This document shows positions 17,258-26,737 of a stretch of 64,000 nt of DNA, piece by piece. How positions within the stretch are numbered: the stretch's first letter is position 1; each line of letters begins with the position of its first letter. The translations under genes and the position numbers were made by a program. Source of the DNA: Desulfuromonadales bacterium (GTDB lineage: Bacteria; Desulfobacterota; Desulfuromonadia; Geobacterales; Pseudopelobacteraceae); NCBI GenBank assembly GCA_013349405.1, contig DUZS01000006.1, positions 46,038 to 110,037 of the forward strand, read 5' to 3'. The notes below the pieces were generated by a model. That model did not search any database, was not told the DNA's origin, and saw nothing but the letters and a program-made list of their open reading frames with translations.

Positions 17258-18685
17258 TTATCGGTACATTCGGCACAACTCAACAAACCTCACGGCAATT
17301 TCCGGGTTGCTGCCGAAATGCAGATGAATGTAAGATGCAAGACAGTTGCGGATGCGGAACCCTTCTCTCCCGAGTACAATACCCCTCCGGGACACCTCGT
17401 AACAGCGTTCGATCTCTTCCGGCATGGCGCCGATCTCTGAATAATGAAATTCATGCCCCCGGACGAGCGCACCTCGCTCTCCAATGATGACGCCTTCTGT
17501 CAGAACAACCTGGCGGTAGCCAAGAGCTTTACGGCGCGGCAGCATTCGGCAGCGCACCGGAAACACCCCCACGAAGTTCGCTGCCTGCCGGGTAGCGGAA
17601 CCATCAATCCCTTCAGTCAGATAAACAAATCCACCACATTCGGCATACACCGGTATATCTGCCGCTATCGCGGCGCGGATCGATTCTTTCATGCTTGTGT
17701 TGGCGTGAAGTGTTTCGGCATACAGTTCCGGATAGCCGCCCGGAAGATACATGCCTTGAACGCCGGTCGGGATGGCGGCGTCATGCAACGGAGAAAAAAA
17801 GATAAGCTCCGCTCCGGCTTCTTTCAGCAGGCGCAGATTATCCTCATACATGAAACAGAACGCGGCATCTCTGGCTACGGCGATACGGATATCCCCCTCA
17901 CCCCGACCCTCTCCTTTAGGCTCCAGAGGGTCCTCAGGGAGAGGGGGAAATGCTTTGGTACAAGATGGCTGAGCGGAGTCAAAGCCAAGCCCGCACAGTC
18001 CGTCCAGATCCAGGCAGCGCTCTGCCACGTCCACCAGCCTGTCGATGAATTCAGCTGAGAGCGGGTTGTCCTCAGCCGTGACCAAGCCGAGATGGCGCGA
18101 AGGGATGACCAGCGATTCATCACGGGGAATCGAACCAAAACAGAGGAGATCAGGACAGTGAGTGGCCAATGCCTCTCTGAGCAGTTCGCTGTGCTGTTCG
18201 CTCCCGACATTGTTAAAGATAACACCTGCCAGCCTGATCTGCGGATCAAAACCGGCAAAGCCTTTTACCAGCGCGGCAGCGCTGGCTGCCATACCACGGG
18301 CATTGACAACCAGAACGACCGGCGCTCCCGTAACAGCAGCAATCTGGGCGCTGCTTCCCTCTCTGCTGGACGCGCCTAAACCATCGAAGAGCCCCATGAC
18401 GCCTTCGATAACGGCAACTGTCTGATCTTTCAGACTAGTCCGACTTGTCAGACTGGTCTGAAAGCTCTTAAGCACAAACTCTTCATCACACATCCAGCCA
18501 TCCAGGTTGATTGAAGGTTGCCCGGTGACCGCCCGATGATAGCCGGGGTCAATAAAATCAGGTCCGCACTTGAATGGCGCGACAGTTACCCCGCGCCTTG
18601 TCAGCGCGGCCATGATCGCAAGGCTGACCGTTGTTTTGCCGCTGCCGCTCTGTGGCGCAGCGATCAGAAAGCCTCGCCGGTTCAT
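17258..18685 (-). CDS. cbiA: Cobyrinate a,c-diamide synthase (CbiA/CobB)
   Basis: 475 residues. It has an N-terminal ATPase domain with P-loop [10 protein letters not shown] (10-19) and [10 protein letters not shown], then a C-terminal class I glutamine amidotransferase domain with the nucleophile Cys in PVYAECGGF and a terminal [10 protein letters not shown]. It amidates the a and c carboxylates of cobyrinate or its cobalt form in B12 synthesis. The start at ATG 18685 has GAGGGAG upstream and overlaps the hsdR stop as ATGA. Two repeat-derived segments are inserted in frame, at about residues 74-86 and 242-265. No other cobalamin gene is adjacent. Confidence 0.92.
   Translation of the reverse strand: MNRRGFLIAAPQSGSGKTTVSLAIMAALTRRGVTVAPFKCGPDFIDPGYHRAVTGQPSINLDGWMCDEEFVLKSFQTSLTSRTSLKDQTVAVIEGVMGLFDGLGASSREGSSAQIAAVTGAPVVLVVNARGMAASAAALVKGFAGFDPQIRLAGVIFNNVGSEQHSELLREALATHCPDLLCFGSIPRDESLVIPSRHLGLVTAEDNPLSAEFIDRLVDVAERCLDLDGLCGLGFDSAQPSCTKAFPPLPEDPLEPKGEGRGEGDIRIAVARDAAFCFMYEDNLRLLKEAGAELIFFSPLHDAAIPTGVQGMYLPGGYPELYAETLHANTSMKESIRAAIAADIPVYAECGGFVYLTEGIDGSATRQAANFVGVFPVRCRMLPRRKALGYRQVVLTEGVIIGERGALVRGHEFHYSEIGAMPEEIERCYEVSRRGIVLGREGFRIRNCLASYIHLHFGSNPEIAVRFVELCRMYR
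17893..17947. repeat. In-frame palindromic repeat inside cbiA (CCCTCTCC...GGAGAGGG type)
   Basis: CCCTCTCC (about 17907-17914) and GGGAGAGGG (about 17937-17945) form an inverted repeat flanked by CCCCTCACCCC. It belongs to a dispersed bacterial repeat whose translation often reads PLTPTLSP-like; here cbiA reads through as [18 protein letters not shown]. It lies in the linker between the ATPase and amidotransferase domains, so the protein may tolerate it. Confidence 0.6.
18427..18464. repeat. GTC/GAC palindromic repeat, copy A (in cbiA)
   Basis: CTTTCAGAC at the left and GTCTGAAAG at the right are perfect complements around a GACTTGTC centre, with scattered mismatches between. It is read in frame by cbiA (about residues 74-86, [14 protein letters not shown]). 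It is the same family as copies B-E in the restriction operon. Confidence 0.75.
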
Positions 18686-21600
18686 AGTGCACGCTCCCTC
18701 AGCGCTTCCCATAACCGTGCCGGACCAAGCAACAGGCGCAACACGTCTGCCTGGATAGATGTAGAATTGAGAGCTGCCCGGTCAAGAGCATTTTGAGCGG
18801 AATAGCTTTCAATCAGGGCATCCATGAAAAATTTCTGCAGGTCGGGAGAACCAGCAAATTGTTCCTCGGTGTTAGAAAGTGCCTGCTGCACCAGCACATC
18901 CTTTTCCAGCAGCTTTTCTTTTTTGGTATTGAGCCAAGCCAGTTTATCACCATCGGTTGTTTCCTTTCCGAAGATCTCATTCACCGTGGCAATTATCACG
19001 GCTAGCCAGACTTTATCCTTCTCCCTCACCTCGCCGCTGCCGGTATCGGTAAGCGGTTTCAGCTTTGCACCCGACCCCAGCGGCAGATCACGTGTGCCCT
19101 CTTCCTTCAGCTTATGATGAGTGAGAATAACCTTAGAGAGATCCACCCCTTCACGTTCGCTCCCGAAATCCAACAGAGGGAGCAGCCGCCGGTAGAAGAT
19201 GGCCCGCTTCTCAATTGCGGTATTGCCGTAGTCAAATATCTGTGACAGGAAAGAATATACCCGCTGAAATGATCCCAGATTGCGCTTAAACAGGATCAGC
19301 GCATCAAGCTCTGCCCTGGCTTTCTTTTCAGCGACTTTATCTTTTATTGCTTGCGCCGCCTTCAGTCTTTCATAAGCAGCCTTATAGCGCCTCAGCAGTC
19401 GGTCGGCAACCGGCTCCAATGCGGCGGATAGTTCTGCCTGGCTTGCTGTGGGATTCATCTCTACCGTGACAACCCGTTCAACCTCGTTGTCGTCATAATT
19501 GCCGGTAGCATCAAGTTTTGCCCGCAGATTAAAGACCAGGTGTGGATCGGTGACACCTGCAAGCTCAGCCGTCTGGTAGTACGGTTTGAAGGAGGCCAGC
19601 ACTTCTGCCGGGTCGTTGACAAAATCGAGAACATAGGTGGTGTCCTTGCCGGGATAGGCACGGTTCAGGCGGGAAAGAGTCTGCACCGCCTGGATGCCTG
19701 CCAGACGCTTGTCCACGTACATACCGCACAGCATCGGCTGGTCAAAACCGGTCTGGAATTTGTTGGCAACCAGCAGTATCTGGTCCTCTTCCGTATCAAA
19801 AGCTTTGCGTATATCACGACCCTTCAGATTCGGGTTGAGGGTCTTGCTGGTTTCACTGAAAGGATCGGGACCGGATGTCTTGTCATTCACCTCACCGGAA
19901 AAAGCCACAAGTGTACCTACCCTGCACCCCTTCTGGCTCTGGATGTATTTATCCAACGCGAACTTCCAGCGCACCGCTTCAATGCGACTGCCGACTACAA
20001 CCATAGCTTTGGCATGACCATTGAGGAGTAATGCCACGTTCTCACGGAAATGCTCCACCACGATCTGCACCTTCTGGCTGATATTGTACGGATGAAGCCG
20101 CACCCAGCGCATGATTCCTTTGAGGGCCTCATCCCGCTCAACCTCTTTTTCATCAAACTCCTTGCCGCCAGTTGCCAACTTGAAGGCCAGGTTGTAGGGA
20201 GTGTAATTCTTCAGAACATCCAGTATAAAACCCTCTTCGATGGCCTGCCGCATGGAGTACACATGAAAGGCGGCAGGGAGGTTGTCTTTTCCGGCGGGTA
20301 GTTTAGGGTTCGGGCGTCTGCCGAACAGCTCCAGAGTTTTGGCCTTGGGGGTGGCGGTAAAGGCAACGTAGGTGATTCCTGCATCATTGGCTCGCGCCGC
20401 CATCTGTGCCGCCAGAATATCCTCGGTGCTGATCTCGCCCCCGTCTTTTAGTTCCTTCAATTCTTCAGCAGTAAGAACCGCTTTGAGCTTGGAGGCCGCT
20501 TCCCCGGTCTGGGAGCTGTGGGCCTCATCGGCAATCACGGCAAAGCGTTTTCCCTCAGTTGCTGCCAACTCCTGAACAGTTTTGAGAGCAAAGGGGAAGG
20601 TTTGAATGGTACAGACAACAATTTTCTTGCGTCCGGAGAGAGCCTTGGCCAGCTCGCCGCTCTTACTGGCACTTTCCCCGGTGATGGTGGCAACCACGCC
20701 GACGGTGCGTTCAAAGTCAAAGATCGCTTCCTGCAACTGGTCATCCAATACCCTCCTGTCGGAAACAACCAACACTGTATCGAACAACTTCTTGTTATCG
20801 GAATCGTGAAGATCGGCCAGAAAATGGGCCGTCCAGGCGATTGAGTTGGTTTTGCCGGAACCGGCAGAATGCTGAATTAGGTATTTATGTCCGACTCCTT
20901 CTTCTAGTACTTTGTCAATCAGCTTCCGGGTGGCGTCCAGTTGGTGAAAGCGGGGGAAAATGATACCGGTCATCTGTTTCATACTGTTACGCCTGGTGAC
21001 CAGATAGCGCCCGATGATCTCCAGCCAACTCTCACGCTCCCAGACCTGTTCCCACAAATAAGCGGTGCGGTTGCCCTGCTCATTGGGAGGATTGCCCGCA
21101 GCACCATCATCCCCCCGATTGAAGGGAAGGAATTTTGTAGTTGTTCCCTGCAGGTGGGTGGTCATCATCACTTCTGAATTACTCACCGCAAAATGAACCA
21201 GCGCACCTCGGGGGAAATCCAGCAGAGGTTCAGCACCGTTTTGCCCTTTTGGTCGCGGGTGGCGGTCAAAGCGGTATTGATTCACCGCATCCTGCACCGA
21301 TTGGGTAAAGTTGCTTTTCAGCTCTACCGTGGCCACCGGAATTCCGTTGAGGAATAGAACCAGGTCGATGCTGTTTTCATTGTGGACGGAGTATTTTACC
21401 TGCCGGATTATCCGCAGACGATTGGCGGCGTATTTGGCTTGCAGATCGGGATTCATGTCCAGGGCAGGCTTGAACTGTGCCAGTTGCAGTGGTTGGCGCA
21501 ATCCCAGCAGTTCAATACCGTGACGCAGCACATCCAACGTGCCCCGGTCGTCAAGCTGCTTGCGGATTCGGTCGAGTAATGTTGCTTCTGCAGCAGCACC

Positions 21601-21786
21601 CTGATTCTTGGCCAGTGTCTCCCAGGCTTTCGGCTGGGTGGTCTGTATCCAGGCGATGACATCAGCAGGAAAAAGAGCGTGGCCACGAGAGTAAATGGCA
21701 GCGTCACCTTCGGCATGTAGCCAACCGTTGGTGGACAAGTGGTTACAGAGGTCGTTCTCGAAATTGATTTCTTTGTGGAGGGTCAT
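18682..21786 (-). CDS. hsdR: Type I restriction enzyme HsdR subunit
   Basis: 1034 residues. The N-terminal PD-(D/E)xK nuclease has its core in [22 protein letters not shown]2 helicase motifs follow: Walker [11 protein letters not shown] at about residue 310, DEAHSS at about 430, then TATPKAK and TGFDQP. It cleaves DNA after translocation when the HsdMS target is unmethylated. The gene is separated from the hsdS/hsdM genes by a four-helix-bundle gene, only 7 bp upstream. Its TGA stop overlaps the cbiA ATG by 4 bp, so cbiA may be translated by coupling. Confidence 0.95.
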   Translation of the reverse strand: MTLHKEINFENDLCNHLSTNGWLHAEGDAAIYSRGHALFPADVIAWIQTTQPKAWETLAKNQGAAAEATLLDRIRKQLDDRGTLDVLRHGIELLGLRQPLQLAQFKPALDMNPDLQAKYAANRLRIIRQVKYSVHNENSIDLVLFLNGIPVATVELKSNFTQSVQDAVNQYRFDRHPRPKGQNGAEPLLDFPRGALVHFAVSNSEVMMTTHLQGTTTKFLPFNRGDDGAAGNPPNEQGNRTAYLWEQVWERESWLEIIGRYLVTRRNSMKQMTGIIFPRFHQLDATRKLIDKVLEEGVGHKYLIQHSAGSGKTNSIAWTAHFLADLHDSDNKKLFDTVLVVSDRRVLDDQLQEAIFDFERTVGVVATITGESASKSGELAKALSGRKKIVVCTIQTFPFALKTVQELAATEGKRFAVIADEAHSSQTGEAASKLKAVLTAEELKELKDGGEISTEDILAAQMAARANDAGITYVAFTATPKAKTLELFGRRPNPKLPAGKDNLPAAFHVYSMRQAIEEGFILDVLKNYTPYNLAFKLATGGKEFDEKEVERDEALKGIMRWVRLHPYNISQKVQIVVEHFRENVALLLNGHAKAMVVVGSRIEAVRWKFALDKYIQSQKGCRVGTLVAFSGEVNDKTSGPDPFSETSKTLNPNLKGRDIRKAFDTEEDQILLVANKFQTGFDQPMLCGMYVDKRLAGIQAVQTLSRLNRAYPGKDTTYVLDFVNDPAEVLASFKPYYQTAELAGVTDPHLVFNLRAKLDATGNYDDNEVERVVTVEMNPTASQAELSAALEPVADRLLRRYKAAYERLKAAQAIKDKVAEKKARAELDALILFKRNLGSFQRVYSFLSQIFDYGNTAIEKRAIFYRRLLPLLDFGSEREGVDLSKVILTHHKLKEEGTRDLPLGSGAKLKPLTDTGSGEVREKDKVWLAVIIATVNEIFGKETTDGDKLAWLNTKKEKLLEKDVLVQQALSNTEEQFAGSPDLQKFFMDALIESYSAQNALDRAALNSTSIQADVLRLLLGPARLWEALRERAL

Positions 21787-21793
21787 AAAAACC

Positions 21794-22507
21794 TCAAAAC
21801 TCAGACAGGTCGGACAAGTCAGACTCGTCTGAAAGCTTATAGTCCGACTGTTCTTCTTTCACTTTTCCGGCTCCGCGATGCTCTTTGCGATAACTGTACA
21901 GTCGCTCAGTGAATCCGCCCTTTTCGACAAAATCTTTTTCCAGACGCTCCATCTGACGGGCAAGCAGAAACGTTGCCTGATGAGTCAGGCAAAGCAGAAT
22001 ATTGGTGCTGACTTCAGCAGAGGCAGTTTTAAGGGCGCGAAGTGCCGACAGCAAAGGCTCATCAAAGTCAGAGCTTTCAGACAAGTCAGTCTGAAAAAGG
22101 CCTTCAGACAAGTCTGACTTGTCCGACCGGTCTGAAGGCTTTTTCAGTTTCCCGGCAAGCCTGCCCCTCATCGCCAACACCCTCGGTGAATTCTTCTCCC
22201 AAATCGGCAGATCGTTTTGCCGCAGATAATCTTCATAATCACGGATCAACTCACCCAGACTAGCACGGGCTACGCTGGTCAGCTTCAGTTCGGTCTTCTT
22301 GGATGTTCCCGATGCCAGCGAACCTTCGGCAATATTCTGTACCCCGCTTCGAGCCGCCTGAACCATCTGGTCATTGGTGCGCGAACGCTTGTCGATAAAG
22401 CGGCTGCAAAAGATAACCGTGCCGTCGTATGCCGCCAGTGACACAACAAAGCTACGCAGTTTTCGATAGCCGCCATGCGGCAGAATGAGATCGGTAGGCT
22501 TGTTCAT
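21794..22507 (-). CDS. Four-helix-bundle (S23-like) protein of a type I restriction locus
   Basis: 237 residues from ATG 22507, with GGGAG upstream. The first part (LPHGGYRKLRSFVVSL, IQNIAEGS-like GVQNIAEGSLASGTS) matches the 23S-rRNA intervening-sequence-type four-helix-bundle family. The C-terminal part resembles the suffix domain variant (LLCLTHQATFLLARQMERLEK). Such genes recur in type I restriction loci, function unproven. Two stretches, [12 protein letters not shown] in the middle and [11 protein letters not shown] at the C-terminus, are encoded by GTC/GAC palindromic repeats. It lies between hsdS (17 bp) and hsdR (7 bp). Confidence 0.8.
   Translation of the reverse strand: MNKPTDLILPHGGYRKLRSFVVSLAAYDGTVIFCSRFIDKRSRTNDQMVQAARSGVQNIAEGSLASGTSKKTELKLTSVARASLGELIRDYEDYLRQNDLPIWEKNSPRVLAMRGRLAGKLKKPSDRSDKSDLSEGLFQTDLSESSDFDEPLLSALRALKTASAEVSTNILLCLTHQATFLLARQMERLEKDFVEKGGFTERLYSYRKEHRGAGKVKEEQSDYKLSDESDLSDLSEF
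21801..21834. repeat. GTC/GAC palindromic repeat, copy B
   Basis: A degenerate copy (TCAGACAGGTCGGACAAGTC then AGACTCGTCTGA). It encodes the last residues of the four-helix-bundle protein ([12 protein letters not shown]) and abuts the hsdR start region. Confidence 0.7.
22074..22139. repeat. GTC/GAC palindromic repeat, copy C (double)
   Basis: Two adjacent palindromes. The first is short (CTTTCAGAC...GTCTGAAA, 22074-22096). The second is full-length (22100-22139): GCCTTCAGAC and GTCTGAAGGC are perfect 10-bp arms around GACTTGTC. Both are translated in frame within the four-helix-bundle gene. Confidence 0.8.
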
Positions 22508-22524
22508 GGGGTCTCCCTGAATTC

Positions 22525-23898
22525 TTATGAAAAGTCCGTCTGACAAAAGCCTTCGGACAAGTCCGACAAGTCTGACCGGTCTGAATCTGGTACTTTGATT
22601 TTCCCGGTAACCGCCGCCGATATCAACGCGCTGCGCCGCTCTTTGAGCAGGCCAATGGCAAGCCGGGCTTCGCCAACAAGTGCGTCGATTTTGTCGGTTT
22701 CGCTGTCAATGAAGGCGGTGATGGCGGTTTGTTCTGCTAAAGGTGGCAACGGCATCACGGTTTCTGCCAGATAAGATTGCTCAATACTCTCAACGGTTGC
22801 ACCCTGCTTTGACCATGCAAGCAATAGCTGATCATTCAGTCCCTGTACCCATCTCATGAAGAATCTGCTCAAGCATGAAATGTTGGTAAAATCAAGTGCT
22901 TTCATATCTTGATTAAGTGCAACAGGTACATCATTGATGGCAACAGGGATAGTGTGTTTTAAGATTCCAGACCGGACCACCATAAGCACACGCCCTGGCG
23001 GCACTAATGTTGAACTGCTATTCGCAAGTCCTGATTCTGTAATAGATTCTTCAGAACTTTCAATGCACTCTACTTTCATGTCTTTTGGTGAAATCCACGG
23101 TATATTGCCATTCCAATAATCCAGGTTTTCTCTACTGGGTGTACCGCCACCACCAAACTGTGTAAAGTGCTTGAGCTTGGGTAAATCCCACCCCACCGGC
23201 ACCGCCCCCAGCCACTCAATCCCCGAATCCTTCATCGGTGCATCCGGGTTCAGCCCCTTGGTCACGGCATTGGAAATGGTCGCCTGGCGTTTTTCCTTCA
23301 ACAGCGCAATCAGTCGCTCCTGCTCCGCCACCAGTTCATCAATCTTGCCGGTTTCGCGGTCGAGGAAGGCGGCGATGGTGTGTTGTTCGGGGAGGTGAGG
23401 GAAAGGGACTTTCAAGCGAATCAATTCACTGGCATTGATTGCGGGATAACTGACACCAACTGAACGAGCAATTACGCCGGAAATCATGAATTCAGAACGA
23501 AACAGATAACCCAAAAAACTTGACTGAACTGAACGTGGACGAACAACTGCAAAACCTGTTGAGACAATCATGTTCACTGCTGGCTGGATGACAGGAGCGA
23601 TTGCTCGCAAGTACGTTCTTACCGTCGAAACAATAACATCTCCATCCTTTACACGCCGTCTTGCTCTTGATGGGGCAGCTCCAAAAGGAATCGTCGTCGT
23701 TTCCATGATTCCACGATCAGCATTTACACCAGAAATCTCAACATATTCAATCTCATAATCGGCAGGAGTCGAATCCTCCAAGACGTCATCGTTGCAGGTA
23801 GAAAACGCCTTTACAGGCTTCACCTCCCACCCAACCGGCACCTCTCCCAGCCACTCAACCCCGCTCTCCTTATAACACTCGTATCGTGGGAAGCTCAT
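22525..23898 (-). CDS. hsdS: Type I restriction-modification specificity subunit HsdS
   Basis: 457 residues from ATG 23898 (MSFPRYECYK). It has two target-recognition domains, each introduced by a similar element (SGVEWLGEVPVGW and SGIEWLGAVPVGW). Each is closed by a conserved helix (LPEQHTIAAFLDRETGKIDELV and LAEQTAITAFIDSETDKIDALV, abbreviated family pattern). It determines the bipartite DNA target of the HsdMS methylase. The ATG overlaps the stop of the upstream Abi gene as ATGA, with GGGGA upstream. The last ~20 residues (SDRSDLSDLSEG...) come from palindromic repeat D and are not part of the normal family. Confidence 0.95.
   Translation of the reverse strand: MSFPRYECYKESGVEWLGEVPVGWEVKPVKAFSTCNDDVLEDSTPADYEIEYVEISGVNADRGIMETTTIPFGAAPSRARRRVKDGDVIVSTVRTYLRAIAPVIQPAVNMIVSTGFAVVRPRSVQSSFLGYLFRSEFMISGVIARSVGVSYPAINASELIRLKVPFPHLPEQHTIAAFLDRETGKIDELVAEQERLIALLKEKRQATISNAVTKGLNPDAPMKDSGIEWLGAVPVGWDLPKLKHFTQFGGGGTPSRENLDYWNGNIPWISPKDMKVECIESSEESITESGLANSSSTLVPPGRVLMVVRSGILKHTIPVAINDVPVALNQDMKALDFTNISCLSRFFMRWVQGLNDQLLLAWSKQGATVESIEQSYLAETVMPLPPLAEQTAITAFIDSETDKIDALVGEARLAIGLLKERRSALISAAVTGKIKVPDSDRSDLSDLSEGFCQTDFS
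22551..22586. repeat. GTC/GAC palindromic repeat, copy D (end of hsdS)
   Basis: CTTCGGACAAGTCCGAC followed by AAGTCTGACCGGTCTGAA. It encodes the C-terminal tail of HsdS and lies just before the four-helix-bundle gene start. Confidence 0.75.
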
Positions 23899-24794
23899 AT
23901 ATTCCCCTTCCAAAGCGGCAACTCCCGCCAGTTGTCGGGGAATCCTATAGAGCATGATTTAACAATATGATGCTGCTGGAAAAGCTCTCCCAGCCGCTTC
24001 TTCCAATGATGGCCAGGATTCAGAATATCCATCAGGTATGCAAGCGTAGCGAGTGTATTGTAAAGCTTCTTTCCCTCGGTGCGATTCAGGTTCGCCACCA
24101 ACGCCAAGGGCTTATGAGTTGGGATCTTCCAGGCTATAGAAAACTCTCGGTTCCAGAGACTTGAGTGGTGCGCACAGATATTTCTGACGACACTCAGATT
24201 GTGAATGAATGAAACCAGATTGGTTTCATCCATACCGTAGATGCTGGCGATGGCATTGCGATCATATCCATGTTTCAAGTTGGCGTACCATCGGGAGAGC
24301 TGGCCAAAGGTCATTATCTCGCAAACAACCCAGGCGGGTGGCAGCTTTTCATCGTAGGTATTCCTGAAATGGCGAATAAACTCCTCAGAACTTTTTCGCA
24401 CGGATTCCTGTAGCGAGATGACATTATCGTCATGGTGACAACCGGGCTTGAAGATGTTTTCATCAAGATGGGAATGTGGACCGTAGGAATGTGCCAGGTG
24501 ATATGCCCATTGCGAACGAATTGAAACTTCCAGCCGTTCAATGGCATCCATGACCAGTAAGCGCAGTTCACGGTCGAAGATATAGTGTTCAACAACCATA
24601 TCAAAGGTTGTTCCAGACTTAAAAATATGAGAGATATGGTCTTGCTCAAAGTGAAGCCAGTAGGCTGCCAAACGATAGTAGTTCAGGTGGGTGAGATAAC
24701 GAAGGGCTCGACCGTGGTCGTCAATTATCATGCCGCGAGATAAGAGCAGCGCTATCTGCTCTTGATACGTCAAAGGGGGCTTAGTAAATTTCAT
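23895..24794 (-). CDS. Abi_2 family abortive-infection-like protein
   Basis: 299 residues with the Abi_2 (AbiD/AbiF) family signatures: an N-terminal [51 protein letters not shown], and a C-terminal LSVVRNICAHHSSLWNR with the R-x4-H motif also seen in HEPN RNases. AbiD/F proteins block phage growth; the RNase assignment is inference from R-N-I-C-A-H. The gene is nested between hsdM and hsdS. Its ATG lies inside the end of the 50-aa ORF and its stop overlaps the hsdS start, so it is built into the restriction operon rather than merely adjacent. Confidence 0.9.
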   Translation of the reverse strand: MKFTKPPLTYQEQIALLLSRGMIIDDHGRALRYLTHLNYYRLAAYWLHFEQDHISHIFKSGTTFDMVVEHYIFDRELRLLVMDAIERLEVSIRSQWAYHLAHSYGPHSHLDENIFKPGCHHDDNVISLQESVRKSSEEFIRHFRNTYDEKLPPAWVVCEIMTFGQLSRWYANLKHGYDRNAIASIYGMDETNLVSFIHNLSVVRNICAHHSSLWNREFSIAWKIPTHKPLALVANLNRTEGKKLYNTLATLAYLMDILNPGHHWKKRLGELFQQHHIVKSCSIGFPDNWRELPLWKGNI

Positions 24795-24933
24795 TACTTG
24801 CCCCCAGGAAAAAAATGACCCCCCATGGTGCGCAGATCTTACGGAATGCGTGGGGGGTACTGTTAGGACAATCTTCTACCATATCCAGAGCTGAAAGCAA
24901 GCATTTTTTGTATACTGTGTTCAAGTTTTTCAT
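24781..24933 (-). CDS. 50-residue ORF coupled between hsdM and abi
   Basis: The ATG at 24933 overlaps the hsdM TGA (ATGA), and the TAA at 24781 lies 14 bases inside the Abi_2 coding sequence in another frame. The product ([20 protein letters not shown]... ending [10 protein letters not shown]) matches no family I recognise. Its tight overlap with both neighbours argues it is at least translated, perhaps only to deliver ribosomes to the abi start. It could also be a decayed reading frame left by the insertion of abi. Confidence 0.45.
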   Translation of the reverse strand: MKNLNTVYKKCLLSALDMVEDCPNSTPHAFRKICAPWGVIFFLGASNEIY

Positions 24934-26672
24934 GCACTCAACCCCTTGATCATCGTCAAAATCCGGTCGGTGCACTGTTTCAGGTCAGCATCAATCGCAG
25001 CCAACTCACGCGGCGGCTGGAAAACGTAGAAATGCCGATTGAAGGGTATCTCATAACCAACCTTGGTCTTTTCGTGATCAATCCAGGCATCCGGCGCATG
25101 CGGCAAAACTTCCCTCTTGAAGTACACATTCACTTCCTCATTCAGCGGCACATTTTCCGAATCACGCAAGGCGCTGTCCGGCTGTTGTTTCCCTTTCAGC
25201 TTCCCTTTACTCCCCAGAATGATCTTACCCTGTTCATCCCGAAGCGGACGCTCCACGGTAATTGTGCGATAGCCAAAAGCACCGTTACTGAATATACGGC
25301 TGATCGGCTTGCCATCTGCCTCCGTTTCCACAAAACCACCGAACAGCTTTGTTATCTCGGCAATATGCTCTTCAGACAGCTCTTTGCGCTTGCTCCCCAG
25401 ACTCTTGCGCATCTTCTGCCAGAAGGATGAAGCATCAATCAGTTGCGTCTTTCCCTTTCTGGCTTCCGGCTTGCGATTGCTGACGATCCAGACGTAGGTT
25501 GAAATGCCAGTGTTGTAAAACATATCGGTAGGGAGGCCAATGATCGCCTCCAGCAAATCATTTTCAAGAACGTAACGGCGGATTTCACTTTCACCGGAAC
25601 CAGCGCCACCGGTGAAGAGTGGTGAACCGTTGAGGACAATTCCGAAGCGGCTGCCACCTTCAGCAATGGGGCGCATTTTGGCAATCAAGTGGAGCAGAAA
25701 GAGCATGGAGCCATCGGAGACACGCGGCAGTCCGGGGCCGAAGCGGCCATCGAATCCCAGCTGTTCGTGCTCTTTGCGGATCTCCTTTTCAACCTTCTTC
25801 CATTCCACGCCAAAAGGGGGATTGGAGAGCATATAATCAAACTTCCGGTGCGGGTGTCCATCATCAGAGAGCGTGTTGCCGGCCACGATATTGGCGACAT
25901 CCTGCCCCTTGATAAGCATATCCGCTTTGCAGATGGCATAGGATTCATCATTTAATTCCTGACCAAACATGGTCAAACGTGCCTGCGGGTTCAACTCCTC
26001 CAGATGTTCTCCTGCCACAGACAACATTCCGCCTGTTCCGGCAGTAGGATCATACATGGTGCGGACAATCCCCGGCCTTACAAGAATGGCGTCATCCTCG
26101 ATAAACAGGAGGTTGACCATCAGGCGGATAACCTCACGGGGGGTGAAGTGCTCCCCGGCGGTTTCATTGGAAATCTCGGCAAACTTGCGGATCAGCTCTT
26201 CAAATACCAGCCCCATCTGAGCGTTATCGACAACTTCCGGGTGCAGGTCGATGGTGGCAAACTTCTCAGCTACTTGATACAGCAGCCCGGATTTTGCCAG
26301 ACGCTCCACCTGAGTATGGAAATCGAAACGCTCGAAGATGTCGCGTACTTCCGGAGAAAAGGCCTGAATGTAGCTGAACAGGTTTTCGCGGATATGATCC
26401 TGATCCCCCAGCAGCTTTTTCAGATCCAGCGGAGAGGTGTTGTAGAAACTCTGCCCGGCAGTGCGCAGCAGAAACGGTTCCGGATTCAGTCCGGCCTGCT
26501 GTTTGTCGGCATACTCTACCAGTACAGCCTCTTTGGACGGTTCCAGAACGCAGTCAAGACGGCGCAACACCGTGAACGGGAGAATGACCTTGCCATAATC
26601 GGATTGTTTGTAATCGCCGCGCAGAAGATCTGCGACTGACCAGATAAAGGAGGATAGCGTTTGATGATTCAT
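24930..26672 (-). CDS. hsdM: Type I DNA methyltransferase HsdM subunit
   Basis: 580 residues. An N-terminal HsdM_N helical region ([34 protein letters not shown], family pattern) leads into the N6-adenine methylase domain with motif [11 protein letters not shown] and catalytic motif IV SNPPFG. With HsdS it methylates adenines in the target. First gene of the operon, starting at ATG 26672 (GAGTTTCA upstream is a weak site). It is 65 bp downstream of tonB, with palindromic repeat E between. Confidence 0.96.
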   Translation of the reverse strand: MNHQTLSSFIWSVADLLRGDYKQSDYGKVILPFTVLRRLDCVLEPSKEAVLVEYADKQQAGLNPEPFLLRTAGQSFYNTSPLDLKKLLGDQDHIRENLFSYIQAFSPEVRDIFERFDFHTQVERLAKSGLLYQVAEKFATIDLHPEVVDNAQMGLVFEELIRKFAEISNETAGEHFTPREVIRLMVNLLFIEDDAILVRPGIVRTMYDPTAGTGGMLSVAGEHLEELNPQARLTMFGQELNDESYAICKADMLIKGQDVANIVAGNTLSDDGHPHRKFDYMLSNPPFGVEWKKVEKEIRKEHEQLGFDGRFGPGLPRVSDGSMLFLLHLIAKMRPIAEGGSRFGIVLNGSPLFTGGAGSGESEIRRYVLENDLLEAIIGLPTDMFYNTGISTYVWIVSNRKPEARKGKTQLIDASSFWQKMRKSLGSKRKELSEEHIAEITKLFGGFVETEADGKPISRIFSNGAFGYRTITVERPLRDEQGKIILGSKGKLKGKQQPDSALRDSENVPLNEEVNVYFKREVLPHAPDAWIDHEKTKVGYEIPFNRHFYVFQPPRELAAIDADLKQCTDRILTMIKGLSA

Positions 26673-26690
26673 TGAAACTCCAAGTTTAAG

Positions 26691-26734
26691 AGCCTTCAGA
26701 CGAGTCCGACTTGTCAGACCGGTCTGAAGGCTTT
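26691..26734. repeat. GTC/GAC palindromic repeat, copy E (between tonB and hsdM)
   Basis: AGCCTTCAGAC and GTCTGAAGGCT are perfect complementary arms around GACTTGTC. It is the only copy outside coding sequence. It could fold into a stable hairpin on the tonB-hsdM transcript, but it is followed by a short T run only on the plus strand. Confidence 0.8.
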
Positions 26735-26737
26735 TGA

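Noticed and set aside
21801..26734. Palindromic repeats considered as a CRISPR array
   Set aside because: Copies are far apart, mostly inside coding sequence, with no regular spacers and no cas genes.
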